Source of the DNA: Trifolium pratense
Lineage: Eukaryota > Streptophyta > Magnoliopsida > Fabales > Fabaceae
Assembly: GCF_020283565.1 (NCBI RefSeq)
Contig: NC_060060.1
Span: 46,984,015-47,048,014, forward strand
Reading direction: 5' to 3'
DNA: 64,000 bases
This document shows positions 47,396 to 60,704 of the stretch, piece after piece; the stretch's first letter is position 1; every line of letters begins with the position of its first letter. The position numbers and the translations under genes were made by a program. The notes under the pieces are model-generated. The model did not search any database. It saw only the letters and a program-made list of their open reading frames with translations, and was not told where the DNA came from.

Positions 47396-49141
47396 AACAA
47401 AGTAAAGAGTGCGCCAGAAGATGATGACTCATCCCTTGTTTTTTCTACATGTCATTTTATTTTTATTTTAGAAAAGTAAGCACTTAGATAGAGAAATGGT
47501 AAGGATTAAGGATCTTGGTTTCCTTAAGCATGTGGTCAAGAGTTTGATTTATGGCTCATACATGCCGAGAAAATTCAGTTGGAAGAGGAAAACCCATCTT
47601 AAAAAATTAGAAATGATTTTTCATATATATGGTTGAAAAAATATTAAAGTTTGTTGAAATAGAAAATTAAATAACTCTCAACTATGACTCATTTTCTTTA
47701 AACAATTATGCTGAAGAAATTTTTTGTTCTTTAATATGGTCGACTCAGAGGGAAGATTATTAAAAGTCTTATTTTTTTTTATTTATTTTATTGGACTTTA
47801 CTCCAAAGGGAGTCATTCCATAAATTCTCGAAGGCTTGAGGAGACCCCAAACTTAAGAGGGGATTTGGAAATAGTTTTCAACCAGCAATAGACGCGCCTC
47901 AGTTAGTACCTCATTAGCTGGGTCATTGTCCTAAGCGCAAAGATAAAAAAAGTTTTATATTAGATCTTCAACAAAAACTTATTTTTTATTAAGCAAAAAT
48001 ACCTCATAAAAGACTTGATGTAGTAATTTTATTTTAGTTTTTTGGAGTCACCATGATATAGGTATGAAGTTTTTACCGCCGTTAATTATGACTACTCTTC
48101 GACTATGAATACGTGGGATACACAAGATAGATTATGCCCTCCCAATCGAATCTCATGTAAACCCTAAACCCTGACCACTTAGACCAATTTATTATTCATC
48201 TCCCTCTTTGCTCCTCCCTCTACACAAGTTTATGACCTCAAATTAAAGTTTGCGTCTTTTCTCACATCTCAAAATCAAGTTTATCATCTTAATCTTTTCT
48301 AAGAATTTATCGGAGAAAATCTGAAACGTGTTGGTGAAGAATTTGTAACAATGCTAAACCAATTTGTGTCGTTTGTACCCAAGTTTTATTTTGAGCTTAA
48401 ATGTATTAGTTCAAATTATTTGAAATTAGTTTGGGTTTTTAAAATTTGAAAACCGGTTTTTGTGCACACACATACTCATCTTATTTTGTTCATTTGGTAT
48501 AAGTGCAGTCAATGATCTTTTTCCCTAAAATATATATTGATTTTTATTCATGGAAGATACAAAAAGATGATGATATAATAACCATTTTTAACATTTAAAA
48601 CGTGAACAATTCCATATATATACACATGAGCAGATGTCATCATAAAATTTTATGCCAATAAAGACACAAAATAAATTACAAGAAATCACTCTCTACAACA
48701 TTAATAACTTCAAGTCTTCAATAGCTAGCACTATTTTTCACATTTCTAATTCTAATTTCTTAACATACTCCGTCCGTCCCAAAAAATATAAACAAAAATT
48801 TATCAATAAAATTGGATGTATTTAGTTCAAGTCTTTAACAAAATACATCAAGTTTATTTGACCTATTTTTACTTAAATTTTGGAACAGAGGGAATACAAG
48901 TTAGCAATAACACTCACACCTACACAAAAGTAGGGGCACTCATCACACAAGATCCAAGGTTGTTTGGTCCCAATATCCAACATTTTTTCTTAACAAACCC
49001 TTTTCCCCTATGTCTTAATTTATCCGAAAAATCTTAAATAGTAATAAACAAAAAAATTGCACAAAGACCTACTTTTTCTCTTACAAAAGTGCTTAATTTG
49101 AAAAAACAATATTGAATACTTACAAAAGTGCTTAATTTTAG
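47396..49141. other. intergenic region between gene C and the PP2-type gene
   Basis: No gene supported. 47790-47960 contains a dispersed-repeat-like text (TCGAAGGCTTGAGGAGACCC..). A Stowaway MITE lies at 48766-48896. Confidence 0.5.
48766..48896. mobile_element. Stowaway-type MITE (131 bp)
   Basis: TACTCCGTCCGTCCCAAAAA at the left and the inverted TTTTGGAACAGAGGGAATA at the right, with TA ends. Confidence 0.75.
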
Positions 49142-52048
49142 CTAAAATTGTTTCAACTTATATGCTAACTCCTTTGGACAAATTACTGCCCCATCTATGC
49201 AAAGACCACCTTTGGTGTGTGTGCAATCTATTTGGGCCAAAGAAAACTTGATGTTTATGGGCCCATTAGCCTTCTCACTGACAAAGTCTCCAACATGGTA
49301 ATAAGCCCATTCTCCAGGCCCATTCATATAACACTGAGAGAGTGAATTCTGACCGTCAGATGTAGAAAGTTGGAATCTAACAGGTTTGATGTCCCAACCA
49401 TGTACTTGTTCAATATTGCACACTCTTCTACCCAATCTCTTTGTGGTCTTGCCCAATTGAAGCTTGAAAAATATGCTATAGTTCCCTTTTGGAAACTCAA
49501 ATTCTAACTCTCCTAATACTTCAACCCACCACATTTGTTGAAGATATGCAACACTTTTAAACCTGCATGTTCAAAAACAATTACCATGGTCATTAAACAC
49601 TTTATTTATCTTTAAAACATTGAACATATCAGCAAAAAATTAATCTTCAAAATAATTTACCCCTCATATCAAAATAAGTGATTTACTTGACCATTTTATA
49701 CGTATTAAAATAAGTGTATAAATAAAAGAGAGAAAATAATATTTTTATTAAAATAATTTTAATAAGCGTATTTACAATTATTATCGTAAGCAATACTAAA
49801 AAATATAATTAATATTTTATTAAAAATTATAAAGGTCAATTAGTTTGAAACAAATTCCATTTTAAATAGGCCACTCATTTTGAAATAGTGGAAGTAATAT
49901 AATTCTCTATTATTAAGTAATGATTATTAATCAAGACCACTATTTCTTACAAATAGGTCATTTTCAATGTGCTACTTGATTGCACTTTTGTTCTTTAATT
50001 ATCTTGTAGATAGGAATGGCTGACTAGGATAAACTAGTTGGCAAAAGGATTTTAACAATTAATAATTGAATACTTTTATTTAAAAAGAAGACCTTTTTAA
50101 CTATTGTAACAATTTATATGTACAAGTTGCTTGCACTTTTGTTCTTTATTAGTTTTTTTTACCTTTAATATATGAATGGCTGACTAAGCTAGGGAAAAAA
50201 GTATAATAGAATATATGTTAAAGCAAATTGTCAATAGGATTTTATTAAAACTAGAGTGCCACTTGTCGACATTTGAATTGAGATAAGAGCATTTGTTTAT
50301 TTTTGAGATAAAAACAAAAAGAATAACAAGGAATCAAGAAATATAAGTTTTCTTATTTTTATTTTATTTTATTTTTCCCTTCATTAAAATTAATAGGGTT
50401 TAATAATTTTTACTCCTGTGATATTAACAAATTTTGTTTTACGTTCCTACAATATATATATTTTTTTTGTGAAGAATTTATTAGAGCTGTAAAAAGGGCC
50501 TTAAGGGGCCGGCCCTTTAAGGGGCGGACCCACTTATTCCTGATTATTAATTTTATTTAAATTTTAAACACAATTTTTTTAGGGTGCCGATCGTGGACAG
50601 TGCTGATTGAAGAAAACGAGAATAAGTTCACGACACTAGAAAAATTATTTAAAATTTAAATAAAATTAATAATCAGGAATAAGTGGGTCCGCCCCTTAAA
50701 GGGCCGGCCCCTTAAGGCCCTTTTTACAGCTCTAGAATTTATCCTTTTGTTCTTTCACTAAATATGTTGGATTAAAATTCCTTCTTTTTGCCCTGTAACA
50801 TTAGCGAATTTTAATTTATCACCTTCACTAAACATATCATGTCATCATTTATGAGAAATTATAAGTCAAAATATTCCATGAGAGACTAAAAGTATGAAAT
50901 CTCGACATTATATATATGGGATACTAAAAAAACAACAAATCATAAAAGTATTTACAACTAGAGTCTCACCTTGATTCCTCATTAGAAATATAGTTCCAAT
51001 ATCTTCTATCATCTATTCCAGTTATCTTGAAAGATTTTGATGAAATGAACAAACAAACTTGTCCACTAGATCTATCAAGCCAAGCTTCCTACAACAATCA
51101 CCACAAACAAACAAATTAAAACTTTTTCAAAGCAATTAATATAAAAGCAAGGTTTAAAATATTTTTTGCAACAACAATTATATCCGCAACAATAAGATTT
51201 TTGATGCATGCGATCACATGTTGCAATCACAATTGACAGTTGATTTTTTTGTAATATTAAAGTTATCCATTGAAAAAATTGAAATAAAGTTATATATCCA
51301 TCTCTTATGCTGACTATGCAACACTAATCTTTTTTCTTTTTCTTTTTTTAACGAGAAATCTAAGATATTAATCTATTTTTTCCCTCTCTTTTAAATTTTT
51401 ATTTTCCGCGTGGTTGTCTATCAGCCCTTGGATTAGTTAAAGGACAAATGACTGAATAAAACGAGTTGAAGAAGATCTATCTCCGTAAGAGTTTGACTAT
51501 GCAAAAACAAAGAATATGATTCATATCCCACATGAGAGAATTGTAAAATGAACATTAATACCACCGTGATTGATGATAATTTTTTCTTCCTCAATTTTTT
51601 TTTATTTAAAAATAAGACAAAATTGAAAAGAAAATAAGAGAAACACAATTTGGTTAATTGAAAATAAACATATATTAATGCTGCAAATAGATCTATTACT
51701 ATAATCAAGAATTTTGAGTTAATTACTTACTTTTGTACCATCATCAAAGAAATTGGGTTGACATAGTTTAGCATAGATCTCTTTCTTGGTCATAGAACAA
51801 AGTTTTTCTTCACCAAGAATTTTTTTTACAAGAAACTTGTAACTTTGTGGCAACTTAGATTCCCAAACATAGTCATCAGAAGAAGCTCTATGAAAAGTTT
51901 TGTTAACTCTAGCCAATTTACAAATCTCTTTAGGATCCAATCTCATCATCATGGAAGAGATGCAACTTTCTGGAATATCATCAAGACAAGTCTTTGAATA
52001 AGAAAGATATCCCTCATGATCATCATTGGTAGAAATACCAGCCCCCAT
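49142..52048 (-). CDS. PP2-A13-like: F-box protein PP2-A13/PP2-A15-like
   Basis: SCF-type F-box protein with a C-terminal phloem-protein-2 (Nictaba-like lectin) domain; PP2 domains bind glycans (family knowledge). Coding exons on the minus strand: 52048-51731, 51088-50970, 49562-49142; 858 bp, 285 aa, phases consistent. MGAGIS at the N-terminus is a possible myristoylation context. The F-box covers residues about 21-60 ([32 protein letters not shown]), followed by VWESKLP and [15 protein letters not shown], hallmarks of this subfamily. Exon 2 gives [20 protein letters not shown] and RYWNYI; exon 3 gives [14 protein letters not shown], the PP2 signature, and ends [17 protein letters not shown]. 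Length is normal for the family. Intron 2 (49563-50969) holds a hAT-type hairpin MITE. Nothing is missing, so it is probably functional. Confidence 0.93.
50482..50734. mobile_element. hAT-type MITE with 86-bp perfect inverted repeats
   Basis: Arms start TAGAGCTGTAAAAAGGGC and are identical over about 86 bp, separated by about 81 bp. The 8-bp duplication GAATTTAT (50474-50481, 50735-50742) fits hAT. It lies in intron 2 of the PP2-type gene. Confidence 0.9.
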
Positions 52049-53780
52049 ATCAATAAAAAAAAAAAATTGAATTTTTTCAATTAATGAAGTTGAAGAATTA
52101 AGAGATGGAAATTAGAAGGGTTGGTTGGTGGTATAGCTATGAAAAATTGAGAGAGAAGGTGCTTCTATAAAGGGTAGTTGTTGCACAAAATAAACACAAT
52201 TTTTTTGCTTTAAAGAAAGACACAAACTAGTGTGGTAGGGATCTTGTGGGAAAAAGGCATAAAAGGAAATTTCTAATTGGGTCCATATTGTTTAGTTGCT
52301 AACCGAAAAAAGAATTTATAATTGAAGTGGACGTGTAAATGAGTATGCATGGAATTTAATATGTGGTATTTGTGAGGTATTAATTATTGGATTGTATCTT
52401 TTTTATATATATATTTAAATTACTCATTTGTGGATATTATGGGCCCTTTCTTCCCCTCCACGTATACATGATGTATTTCTTCTTCCTTTCTTTTTTAGAA
52501 AACATTGTTCTTGTGGATATATATCACAAGTTGTCATATTGATTGACAATCTTCCCCTACCAATTTCATTTCAATCATTTTTAACAAATTAAGTTTCAAA
52601 TGTTAGAGTGAAAAAGACTTGAAATTATATATAGTGCTTAATTAATTTTGGTAAAAAAAAGTGAGAAATTATAAAATTGCATAGAATTCAACTCAGATAA
52701 ACAGTTGAGTTATCTATCTATTCTTTAACCGTCAAGAAATAATATTAATATTAAAAAGCTTGATGGTCAAGGCAACTAATTTGGAATCACTCTCAATACA
52801 CAAATAAAGTCACATATTAAATTCAACTCAGATAAACAGTTGAGTTATCTATCTACTCTTAATGTTGTGTTATGCTTTTGAGTGTGTCTCTTGATTGATT
52901 ATCAAATATGATCTTCTACCCCTTCTTGCTCAAGCCTCGATGAATAGGCATACAATGACAACTCTCACGAGAAGAGTTACCGTCATCTTAAAATTCATCA
53001 AGTCATTTGTCCATATGTCCTAAGGCATATATTTATAAAGAAAGTGGAAATTAAATGGGGCCTATCCATTGTGAGAACTTTTGTTGAGGAGTCTGCTGCA
53101 AATACTCGAATAAGAAGAAGTTGAAGACGAACATGATGATGATGCACATAAATTCCAAAGCGTGTGTATCACACTAAGTTTCAGGTTCGATTTGTCCCAC
53201 CAGTTTATGCAAATTGGATGCAAAAGGGTTAACTGGCGAATCCCCTTCAGGATACTTTGAAAACCATGATATGAATTGCACACTCATATAAAAAATATTG
53301 ATCAATGATAGTTTACAGAATAAAGTTCCTTCGATTACTCTCGTGCACCGGAGAAAAATGAAATAACTTAGAAATATTTTAGACAAAATTGTGACTCATG
53401 AATATGATTCTTGTTTTTCTGTCTCATGGGTATCTCTATTTATAGAGACACTCGTATCATTTGATGAAGGGAAATAATCCTTGAAAAATATCATGCAATG
53501 TTAATATGAAAAAATGCTATGATTCACTGTTGTTCTCAAAAGACTTCAAGACTAAACCAAAATACATTTTGTTTTAAACTAACCATTACTACATTTCAAG
53601 TATATTTTGGAAATTCTCTCGTATCCATTCATGTAGGGTTGCAGTAGTTCTACCAACTAGTCACGAGGTATCAAATCATACTCTTTCATGAAGAGTTGAA
53701 TTGTTCAACCGGTCATTAATTCATTCAACTATACACTACACTATTTAAGCACACTCACCATGATATGGATATTCCAAAAC
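52049..53780. other. region upstream of the PP2-type gene
   Basis: 52049-52180 is the probable 5' UTR and promoter (CT-rich, TTTATAGA near 52165 on the minus strand). A roughly 40-bp direct repeat (TTCAACTCAGATAAACAGTT..) occurs at 52686 and 52820. Minus-strand open frames at 53062-53386 have no recognised family. Confidence 0.45.
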
Positions 53781-54014
53781 CAATCAAGTATAGCGGTCAA
53801 AATGGGCTAGCCCGAATGGACCGGCCCGCCAAGTCCAATATTTTCCCGGGCTTGAGTCTTGAAAATCCTAGCCCGAATTGTTTCCTGGCTTTATAGCCCG
53901 GCCCGATAAAACTCGATTAAAATATGGGCTAGCCAGAATGGGTCACGGGCGGCCCACAAGCCCGAATAAATTATAATTAAAAAAATTAAAAATAAATATA
54001 AATAATTTGTTTTG

Positions 54015-54131
54015 ATCAATCGTTAGTTGGTTCAATGGTGATTGGCGCTGAACTTGGTAGGGAGGACCACTTGATGCCAGAACTGACCCCCGAACCAGAT
54101 TAAACTGGTGGTGAAAACCAAAAATAAATAA
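54015..54131 (+). mobile_element. SINE inserted in the hAT element, 17-bp target duplication
   Basis: ATAAATAATTTGTTTTG at 53998-54014 and 54132-54148 flanks it. The body contains TTCAATGGTGATTGGCGCTG, GGTAGGGAGGACCAC and CCCCCGAACCAGATTAAAC and ends in an A-rich (AAAT)n tail, matching a legume SINE with an internal deletion. Confidence 0.85.
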
Positions 54132-54214
54132 ATAAATAATTTGTTTTGGATGATTTGAACTTAGTTTGTATTATAAGAATTTCTTTTGTCGTCCTCCGAG
54201 TTTCTCAAATATCA

Positions 54215-54704
<490 letters not shown>

Positions 54705-54983
54705 AATGTATAATATATAAATTATATGTATAATATAAGTAGCGGATGAGTAAAAATAGGACGCGCGAGAATTATTGATCATATTTATGATGTTGAGTTT
54801 GAACACTAAGAGTAAAATAAAAAAATAAACCATTGCCCACCCAAAAGCCCGACAACCCGGGCCGGGCTCAGGCACTAATTTTGGTAGCCCTTTTTTATTT
54901 GGGCTTTTTAGCCCAGCCCGACGAAGCCCGACTGAGCCGGAATGGGTCGGGCCTCCCGTTTTGACAGCTCTACAATCAAGATA

Positions 54984-55716
54984 GGGTTGAATATGTTTTT
55001 GGTCCCTATAGTTTCACAGAATTTTCGTTTTGATCCCTGAAGTTTGTTTTCACACTATATAAGTCTCTACTCACAACAACAAGGAGGATACGTTCCAAAT
55101 TAATAGTAACCAGAGCAATATACCTATTTAATTATCCATCACTGAATCAACCCCATAGTTCTTTAGCAGGAACATTTGACGCCCACCGTGAAGCCGCGGT
55201 AAAGATGATTTCCCGGTCGCTACTCTCCAACGATTCTTCCTTTGTATCTCCGATCTGAACTCCGTAAATCTCTCTATCTCACCTTCCGGTCGCAACCGTC
55301 ATACCATTGTAGAAACTCTAGCACGACAAGTGACAACACAATCGCTCACGACGGATGAACGAAAAAGACAGAGTAAGATTGTGTTTATCGTTACCCACTC
55401 AGCCAATTCGTGAAATCTCGGTAGCAAGCAAACAATCATCTTCAATCCGGCGGAAAAAAAACTGAAAAAAAAAAACACCGGAAAAAAATTTTGAAATTTT
55501 TTTTTTTAAAAAATTGATTAGTGATGTAGCAAGCCAAAAAAATACACGTGGTAGTGCCACGTCACTGCCACGTCATCCTCCATTAAACTCATGTGGACGG
55601 TAGAGACTAAAATCATTGACTAATGAAATTTCAGGGACTAAAAAGTGTGAAAATAAATTTCAAGAACTAAAGCGAAAATTCTGTGAAACTATAGGAATCA
55701 AAAACATATTTAACCC
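54984..55716. mobile_element. Mutator-like element with 9-bp target duplication
   Basis: TIRs of about 75 bp: GGGTTGAATATGTTTTTGGT at the left, inverted ATCAAAAACATATTTAACCC at the right. ATCAAGATA at 54975-54983 and 55717-55725 is perfect. The interior (55150-55380) is GC-richer than its surroundings and has a short plus-strand open stretch (about 55160-55258, GTFDAHREAAVKM). Confidence 0.9.
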
Positions 55717-55725
55717 ATCAAGATA

Positions 55726-56050
55726 TATGTCATATAACCAATTAATATTTAATAAATCGATGAAATACCAAAACATAAAAATACAATTTCTTACATTTTA
55801 ACTATGGAAAAACAATAATATTATATGACTTAAAAACACTTTTTATATTTGATACAAAACATTTTCTTAAAAATGTTGTTTCCAGGATTCTAGATTCTGT
55901 ATATCTACTTTATTGGATTCAGACAAACATATACCGTCGTCGTTAGTCATATATTAAAAAGACTGTCGTTAGTAATGGTTACATTTGTTTGTCTTTTATG
56001 AAACAAAAGTAATTAAAAATTTTCCTTCAAAAAAAAAAAGTAATTAAAAT
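55726..56050. other. AT-rich intergenic stretch
   Basis: Nothing recognised beyond simple AT-rich sequence. Confidence 0.5.
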
Positions 56051-56062
56051 TTTGGACAAACT

Positions 56063-56187
56063 GTCGAGCTTAGTTCAATCGACAGAACAATGTATTATAT
56101 ATATAGGAAGTTGGAGTTCAAATTTCGGTCATTCCATTCACCTTAAAGATGAAATTTCTAGTCACTAGGCTATTTGACTAAAAAAAA
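56063..56187 (+). mobile_element. SINE (copy 2), older
   Basis: Same family as 46842-46976 (GAGCTTAGTTCAATCGACAG.., GAAATTTCTAGTCACTAGGC). Imperfect flanks TTTGGACAAACT (56051-56062) and TTTGAACACACT (56188-56199) match at 10 of 12 positions. The B-box is decayed. Confidence 0.75.
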
Positions 56188-56580
56188 TTTGAACACACTA
56201 TTATTTTAAGATTCATTCTTTGATACACATATTATGTGGATATGTATTAATATACAGCTTATTTGGATAATTGTGATTAGTCCACAAATAGTATTTAACA
56301 TAATATGTATAACGAAGTGTTCATCTTATTTTAATTCTCAAATGTATAATTCATTGCCGCATTAGTCTCGTAGATATATTTCATAGGTTTTCTAAATTAT
56401 TTTAACAAATCATAGTCATATAAGAGTTTTTTGTTTTTTTGGTCAAAAAGAGTATTTTTAAGAGTACTTTTTTATGAGAAATATATATGCTTAAATCACA
56501 ACTCTCGATATTAAAAATATTAAAATAACAATGGAAGCCCGTGACAATACAAATAAAAAATATCTTCATAAAAAAATAAA

Positions 56581-56755
56581 GGAAAATGCTAAATAGTGTC
56601 CCCGGGGCACTGTTTAAGGAAGCAAATATAGTAATATGACATTGAATTTTGTGCGGTCAATGCCTCGAAAGTCTAAAAAGTATTATTTTCAATTTAAAAA
56701 TTTTCTTTTTTTGTTTCCTTAACCAGTGCCCCTGGGGCACCGGTTAGCATAACCC
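56581..56755. mobile_element. Mutator-like MITE (175 bp), 9-bp target duplication
   Basis: Ends GGAAAATGCTAAATAGTGTC and GGCACCGGTTAGCATAACCC are inverted. Each end itself folds (GTGTCCCCGGGGCAC, GTGCCCCTGGGGCAC). AAAAATAAA flanks it at 56572-56580 and 56756-56764. Confidence 0.85.
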
Positions 56756-56764
56756 AAAAATAAA

Positions 56765-59461
56765 AAATCAGCTACAAAATTAAAAACAAATGTTACTTTT
56801 TTCTATCTTTAAATATTTATAAAGACTCTTAGTCAAACTTTATTTATCTCGCAGCCGAACTCTGAATTATCGTATCCTCTTCTCTTGAGAGTCAGAGGAT
56901 TAAAAAAAATTATAGTTATTTCAGTTTTTTTTATAAATAAATCTCACAAATTCAACACTATTTAATTAATCAACCATGTAGTATTAGGTTTGTTTATTTG
57001 AATTCAACACTTCACATGGCCCTTTCTATAATATATTTAATCTTCAATTTTAATTTGCAATGAGCTTTTGGATTGATTATTTGTATCCACTAGTTGTGAG
57101 GACCTCCTATTTTTTTTGTGAAGCAATGCTGAACTAATAATATACGTGGCAGTGAGTCGACATAAGTGCTGAATAGGCAATGGATATTGAGACCAATGAG
57201 GATAGGTTTCATTTCTCCATCACATAAAGCAAAAGGAATGATACATCAAATCAATAGGGATGACAACGGGTGTCTATGGGTGCAGATTTGACACTCATCA
57301 AACTCACACTCGAAATTATCACCCAAACTCAAACTCAAACCTAAAGATTGTCCGGGTGGCAAAACAACACTCACGCCTATACCCATTGAGTTCGGGTTTT
57401 TTCCACACAAATAATGCAAAATTGACATATAAAAAACATTGCAAAAATGGTTTTTTTTTTGTTTAATTATGGTTTTAGTTTTTTTTTTTTTTTGAAATTT
57501 TTTTTCCCACATTTTCAAATATACACTTAGTTTTATTGTATTTTTTTAAAATTAGACTAGTCATATATAGATTCCATGTCGATCCAAAGACTCACTAATG
57601 GTGTTGTTAACTACCCTTCGATCCAAAAATTCTCTTTTAGCGCTTGTGTGATTAAAATTTCTACAATAACTAGAACTTTGACCCATGCGTTTCATGAGTC
57701 TAATTAGCTGTAATGTGTAACAATAAAAAATAAAATACAAAAATTCTAAGAGCATTTTTAATAACAATATTATAGGGAATTTCATGGACTAATTATTCTA
57801 TATTTGTTTATGTGCTTATTATATATATTTTTTAAATAATTTTGGAACCCCATCGTTTTGTTTACTTATTTTAAAAAAATTGCTGATAACTAAAGGTTAA
57901 AAAATTGATGATAATTAAAGGTTAAAAAAAAATTAAAGACACAATCAAGAACATAAACTTAAGTAGACATCCATAAATAAATAAAAATTGTGATTAATTC
58001 AGCCGTTCAAATTTATTGAAAACATGGTTAACATATTAGGATTCCTAAATTCTTTCATAATTGAAGCACATGTTTTAGCGGTTGAAATGTTTTATTGTAA
58101 GTAAGGGATGCATGTTTGATTCCTATCGTAGACAAATCTGTATTTTTTGAATATAAAGCTGCAATAAAAAGAAAGAGAAAATGAGAGGGAAAAAAATTTG
58201 GTTTAGGGTTAACTTATGTTAACAAACTTATAATATAAGAGATAAGAGATTATTGGTTTTTTTTTTGACGCTAAGAGATTATCGGTTTTGAATTGTTTAA
58301 ATTGTGCAATGAAAATTGATGGTGCTTAATTATCGTATGAAATTTTTCCTATGAAAGTTGATGGAGCTTAACACTTTGTGGACATAATTTAAATCACAAT
58401 TGGTCTGCTAGTGCATATTGTATCAATTGATCATCGGTTAATATTAAATCTGCAATGTTAAAATTAAAATAATGAATGTGATTAGTGACATGACCATGAT
58501 TGTGTTTAGTTGTATTGCAAAAAAAATTGATTTAGTAGAATTGAGTTTGATAATAACTTTTTCAAATTACACGTGATAATAACTTTCCAAATCTCACATG
58601 ATAAAAAAAACATTGATCAGGAAAGACATAAAAATATTTCGTGATGAATAATATAGTCAACAATAATTTTGATATGATATTATTTTAAAATTTATGGTGC
58701 TTATCAATTATTGCACATAATTTTAATCAAAATTTGTATACTTGTCATAGTGGTTGGAAATGTTGCCTTCCATTGAAGGGTTGCGAGTTCGAATCCTAGT
58801 CAAAACAAAATTGTATTATTTTTTAATAAAAATTGTAAAATAAAATGGAGGGAAAATAGAAAAAACAAATTAGGGTTTAAGATTTGCTTGTGTATACAAG
58901 CTTATAATATAAAAGATGTTTCTGTTTAAATTTTCCCCTTTTTGGCTTGTATGAGCCGTGAGTATTGTACAATCACAATGTAGGCATTCTTCTTAGCAAA
59001 GGCTATATATTATCATTGTCTCAGTGTTTAAATTTTATGTTGTTTATATATTATTTCGTAATTTTTAATTTAAGAAATAGTTAAAAGTGATTTAAATAAT
59101 AAATAAAAAATTAGATATGACATGACAACCATATAAACATGTATGGGGTGTCATGTTATTTAAAGAATATGTCATGTCATTAAAATTAAAAGTTAAATAA
59201 AGAGTGGAGACTAAATACTTGAATTTTTTAAAACTGGGAACTAGAATTGCACAAAATAGGAAGACCAAAATTGCATTATTTAAAAATGACAAATTCGTAG
59301 GAAAAATATTTAAATTTTTATGATAAAAACTTCTTTTTTTTTTGGTCAAGGATAAAAAATTCTTTTAAATGCACACAATTAAATATTCAGTTACATGCGA
59401 AATATTCCTTTATGGGCACGGTACTTATATTTTATAGGTTAACGGAACCTAGAATACAATA
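56765..59461. other. gene-poor AT-rich region with repeat relics
   Basis: No gene. 57250-57400 (GATGACAACGGGTGTCTATGGG) looks like one half of a MITE. 57970-58260 and 58690-58930 are diverged copies of one repeat sharing a GTTCGAATCCTA / TTTGATTCCTA phrase, a GAGGGAAAA stretch and TTATAATATAA.AGAT. Confidence 0.5.
57970..58930. repeat. two diverged copies of an unclassified repeat
   Basis: Copy 1 at about 57970-58260, copy 2 at about 58690-58930, same orientation. Shared: TAG(C/T)GGTTG.AA(A)TGTT, a TTCGA-ATCCTA-like box, GAGAGGGAAAA / GGAGGGAAAA, TTAGGGTT and ACTTATAATATAA. Both end in AGAT text similar to a Helitron 5' end read on the minus strand, but no 3' hairpin with CTRR was found. Confidence 0.45.
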
Positions 59462-59936
59462 TACTCCATCTGGTCCTTTTTATGGGTGCATTTGATCCGC
59501 TAAAAAATAGGGACTGAACTGGACAACTTTTGTTGTACCGTGTTTGATTTAAAACTGGTTATGAGACTGGACAGATTAGGTAGCAAGGGACACGACAAAA
59601 ACAAGAATTTTTGCTCCCCATTGAACCACATGACAACTTTTTGTCCACAGTACAATTATAAAAATACTAAAATATCTATTTTATTTTCGAATATAAAAAT
59701 ATTATCGACATATCTCTCTCTCCAATATAATTTTGTCATGTCCTGTATTATCTTGTTCTGTCCTATACTGTTATGTCCGGTCCTTACTGTTTTACGAATC
59801 AAACGCACCCTATAAGAAACATTTCACTTTTTTAGATTTATTGAATAATGAATACATCTGATCTATATTTAAAGATACAATAGTTATTCAATGAATCTAA
59901 AAAGGTATAAAAGTATAGTGTGTCCCGAAGGGAGTA
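59462..59936. mobile_element. Stowaway-type MITE carrying a nested MITE
   Basis: TACTCCATCTGGTCC at the left and GTCCCGAAGGGAGTA at the right. It is split at 59484-59810 by an element with ends GGGTGCATTTGAT and ATCAAACGCACCC and 3-bp TAT flanks. Removing that restores a continuous TTTTTATAAGAAAC typical of the MITE. Confidence 0.75.
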
Positions 59937-59981
59937 CAATATTTTTTTATATATTGTAGATTAAATTAAGAACTAGTTTAA

Positions 59982-60238
59982 TATTCATTCGTCCCAATTT
60001 GATTGACACAGTTGACTGTTGTGCACTATTCGCACATATTGTTTTGACCTTATTTTTCTACTCATAAAAAAAAATATTAGCATATAAGATGTTTGATTTG
60101 TCTCGATGAGTATTGTCAAAATATCAAAATTTTATAATTTTTCCTATTATACAATTAAAAATATTAATCGTCAAAGTTATGCATCGACATACGTGAAACA
60201 GTCAACTGTATCAATCAAATTGGGAGTCGGAGGGAGTA
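59982..60238. mobile_element. Stowaway-type MITE
   Basis: GTCCCAATTTGATTGACACA at the left is inverted as TCAATCAAATTGGGAGTC..GGAGGGAGTA at the right. Arms continue to CAGTTGAC. Confidence 0.75.
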
Positions 60239-60441
60239 AAACATTTGAGCAGGAGTATGATATTAAAATTTGTTTTTCTTTTCCCTAATTCAAACACACC
60301 TAAAAATTTCTCTTCTATGACCCTCACACACAATTGCACAAAGATATGTTATTGCTAAAGTTGTTGCATCTCGAATTTGACACCAGGTCAGTCCTCATGA
60401 ATGCTACACCTCACCTATCGTATCTAATTTTATAACATTAG

Positions 60442-60704
60442 TACTCCCTCTGTCCCAAAAAGAATGACCCAGTTGACCGAAACACGCATGTCAATGCATA
60501 ACTTTGGCGACTAATATCTTTAATTGTATAATAGTAAAAATTATAAAAAATTGATATTTTGAAAATACTCATCGAGACGAATCTAACAACATCTTATATG
60601 TTAATATTTATTTTTATTTATTAGTAGAAAAATATGATCAAAACAATATATATGAATAGTGCATATATTCAAAATGGGTCATTCTTTTTGGGACGGAGGG
60701 AGTA
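60442..60704. mobile_element. Stowaway-type MITE (well preserved)
   Basis: TACTCCCTCTGTCCCAAAAA and the inverted TTTTTGGGACGGAGGGAGTA with TA duplication; inner arms AGAATGACCCA / TGGGTCATTCT. Confidence 0.85.

Noticed and set aside
53062..53386. Possible small gene on the minus strand
   Set aside because: Two overlapping frames with Ser-rich or mixed content, no recognised family, no duplicate copy and no clear promoter; not listed as a gene.
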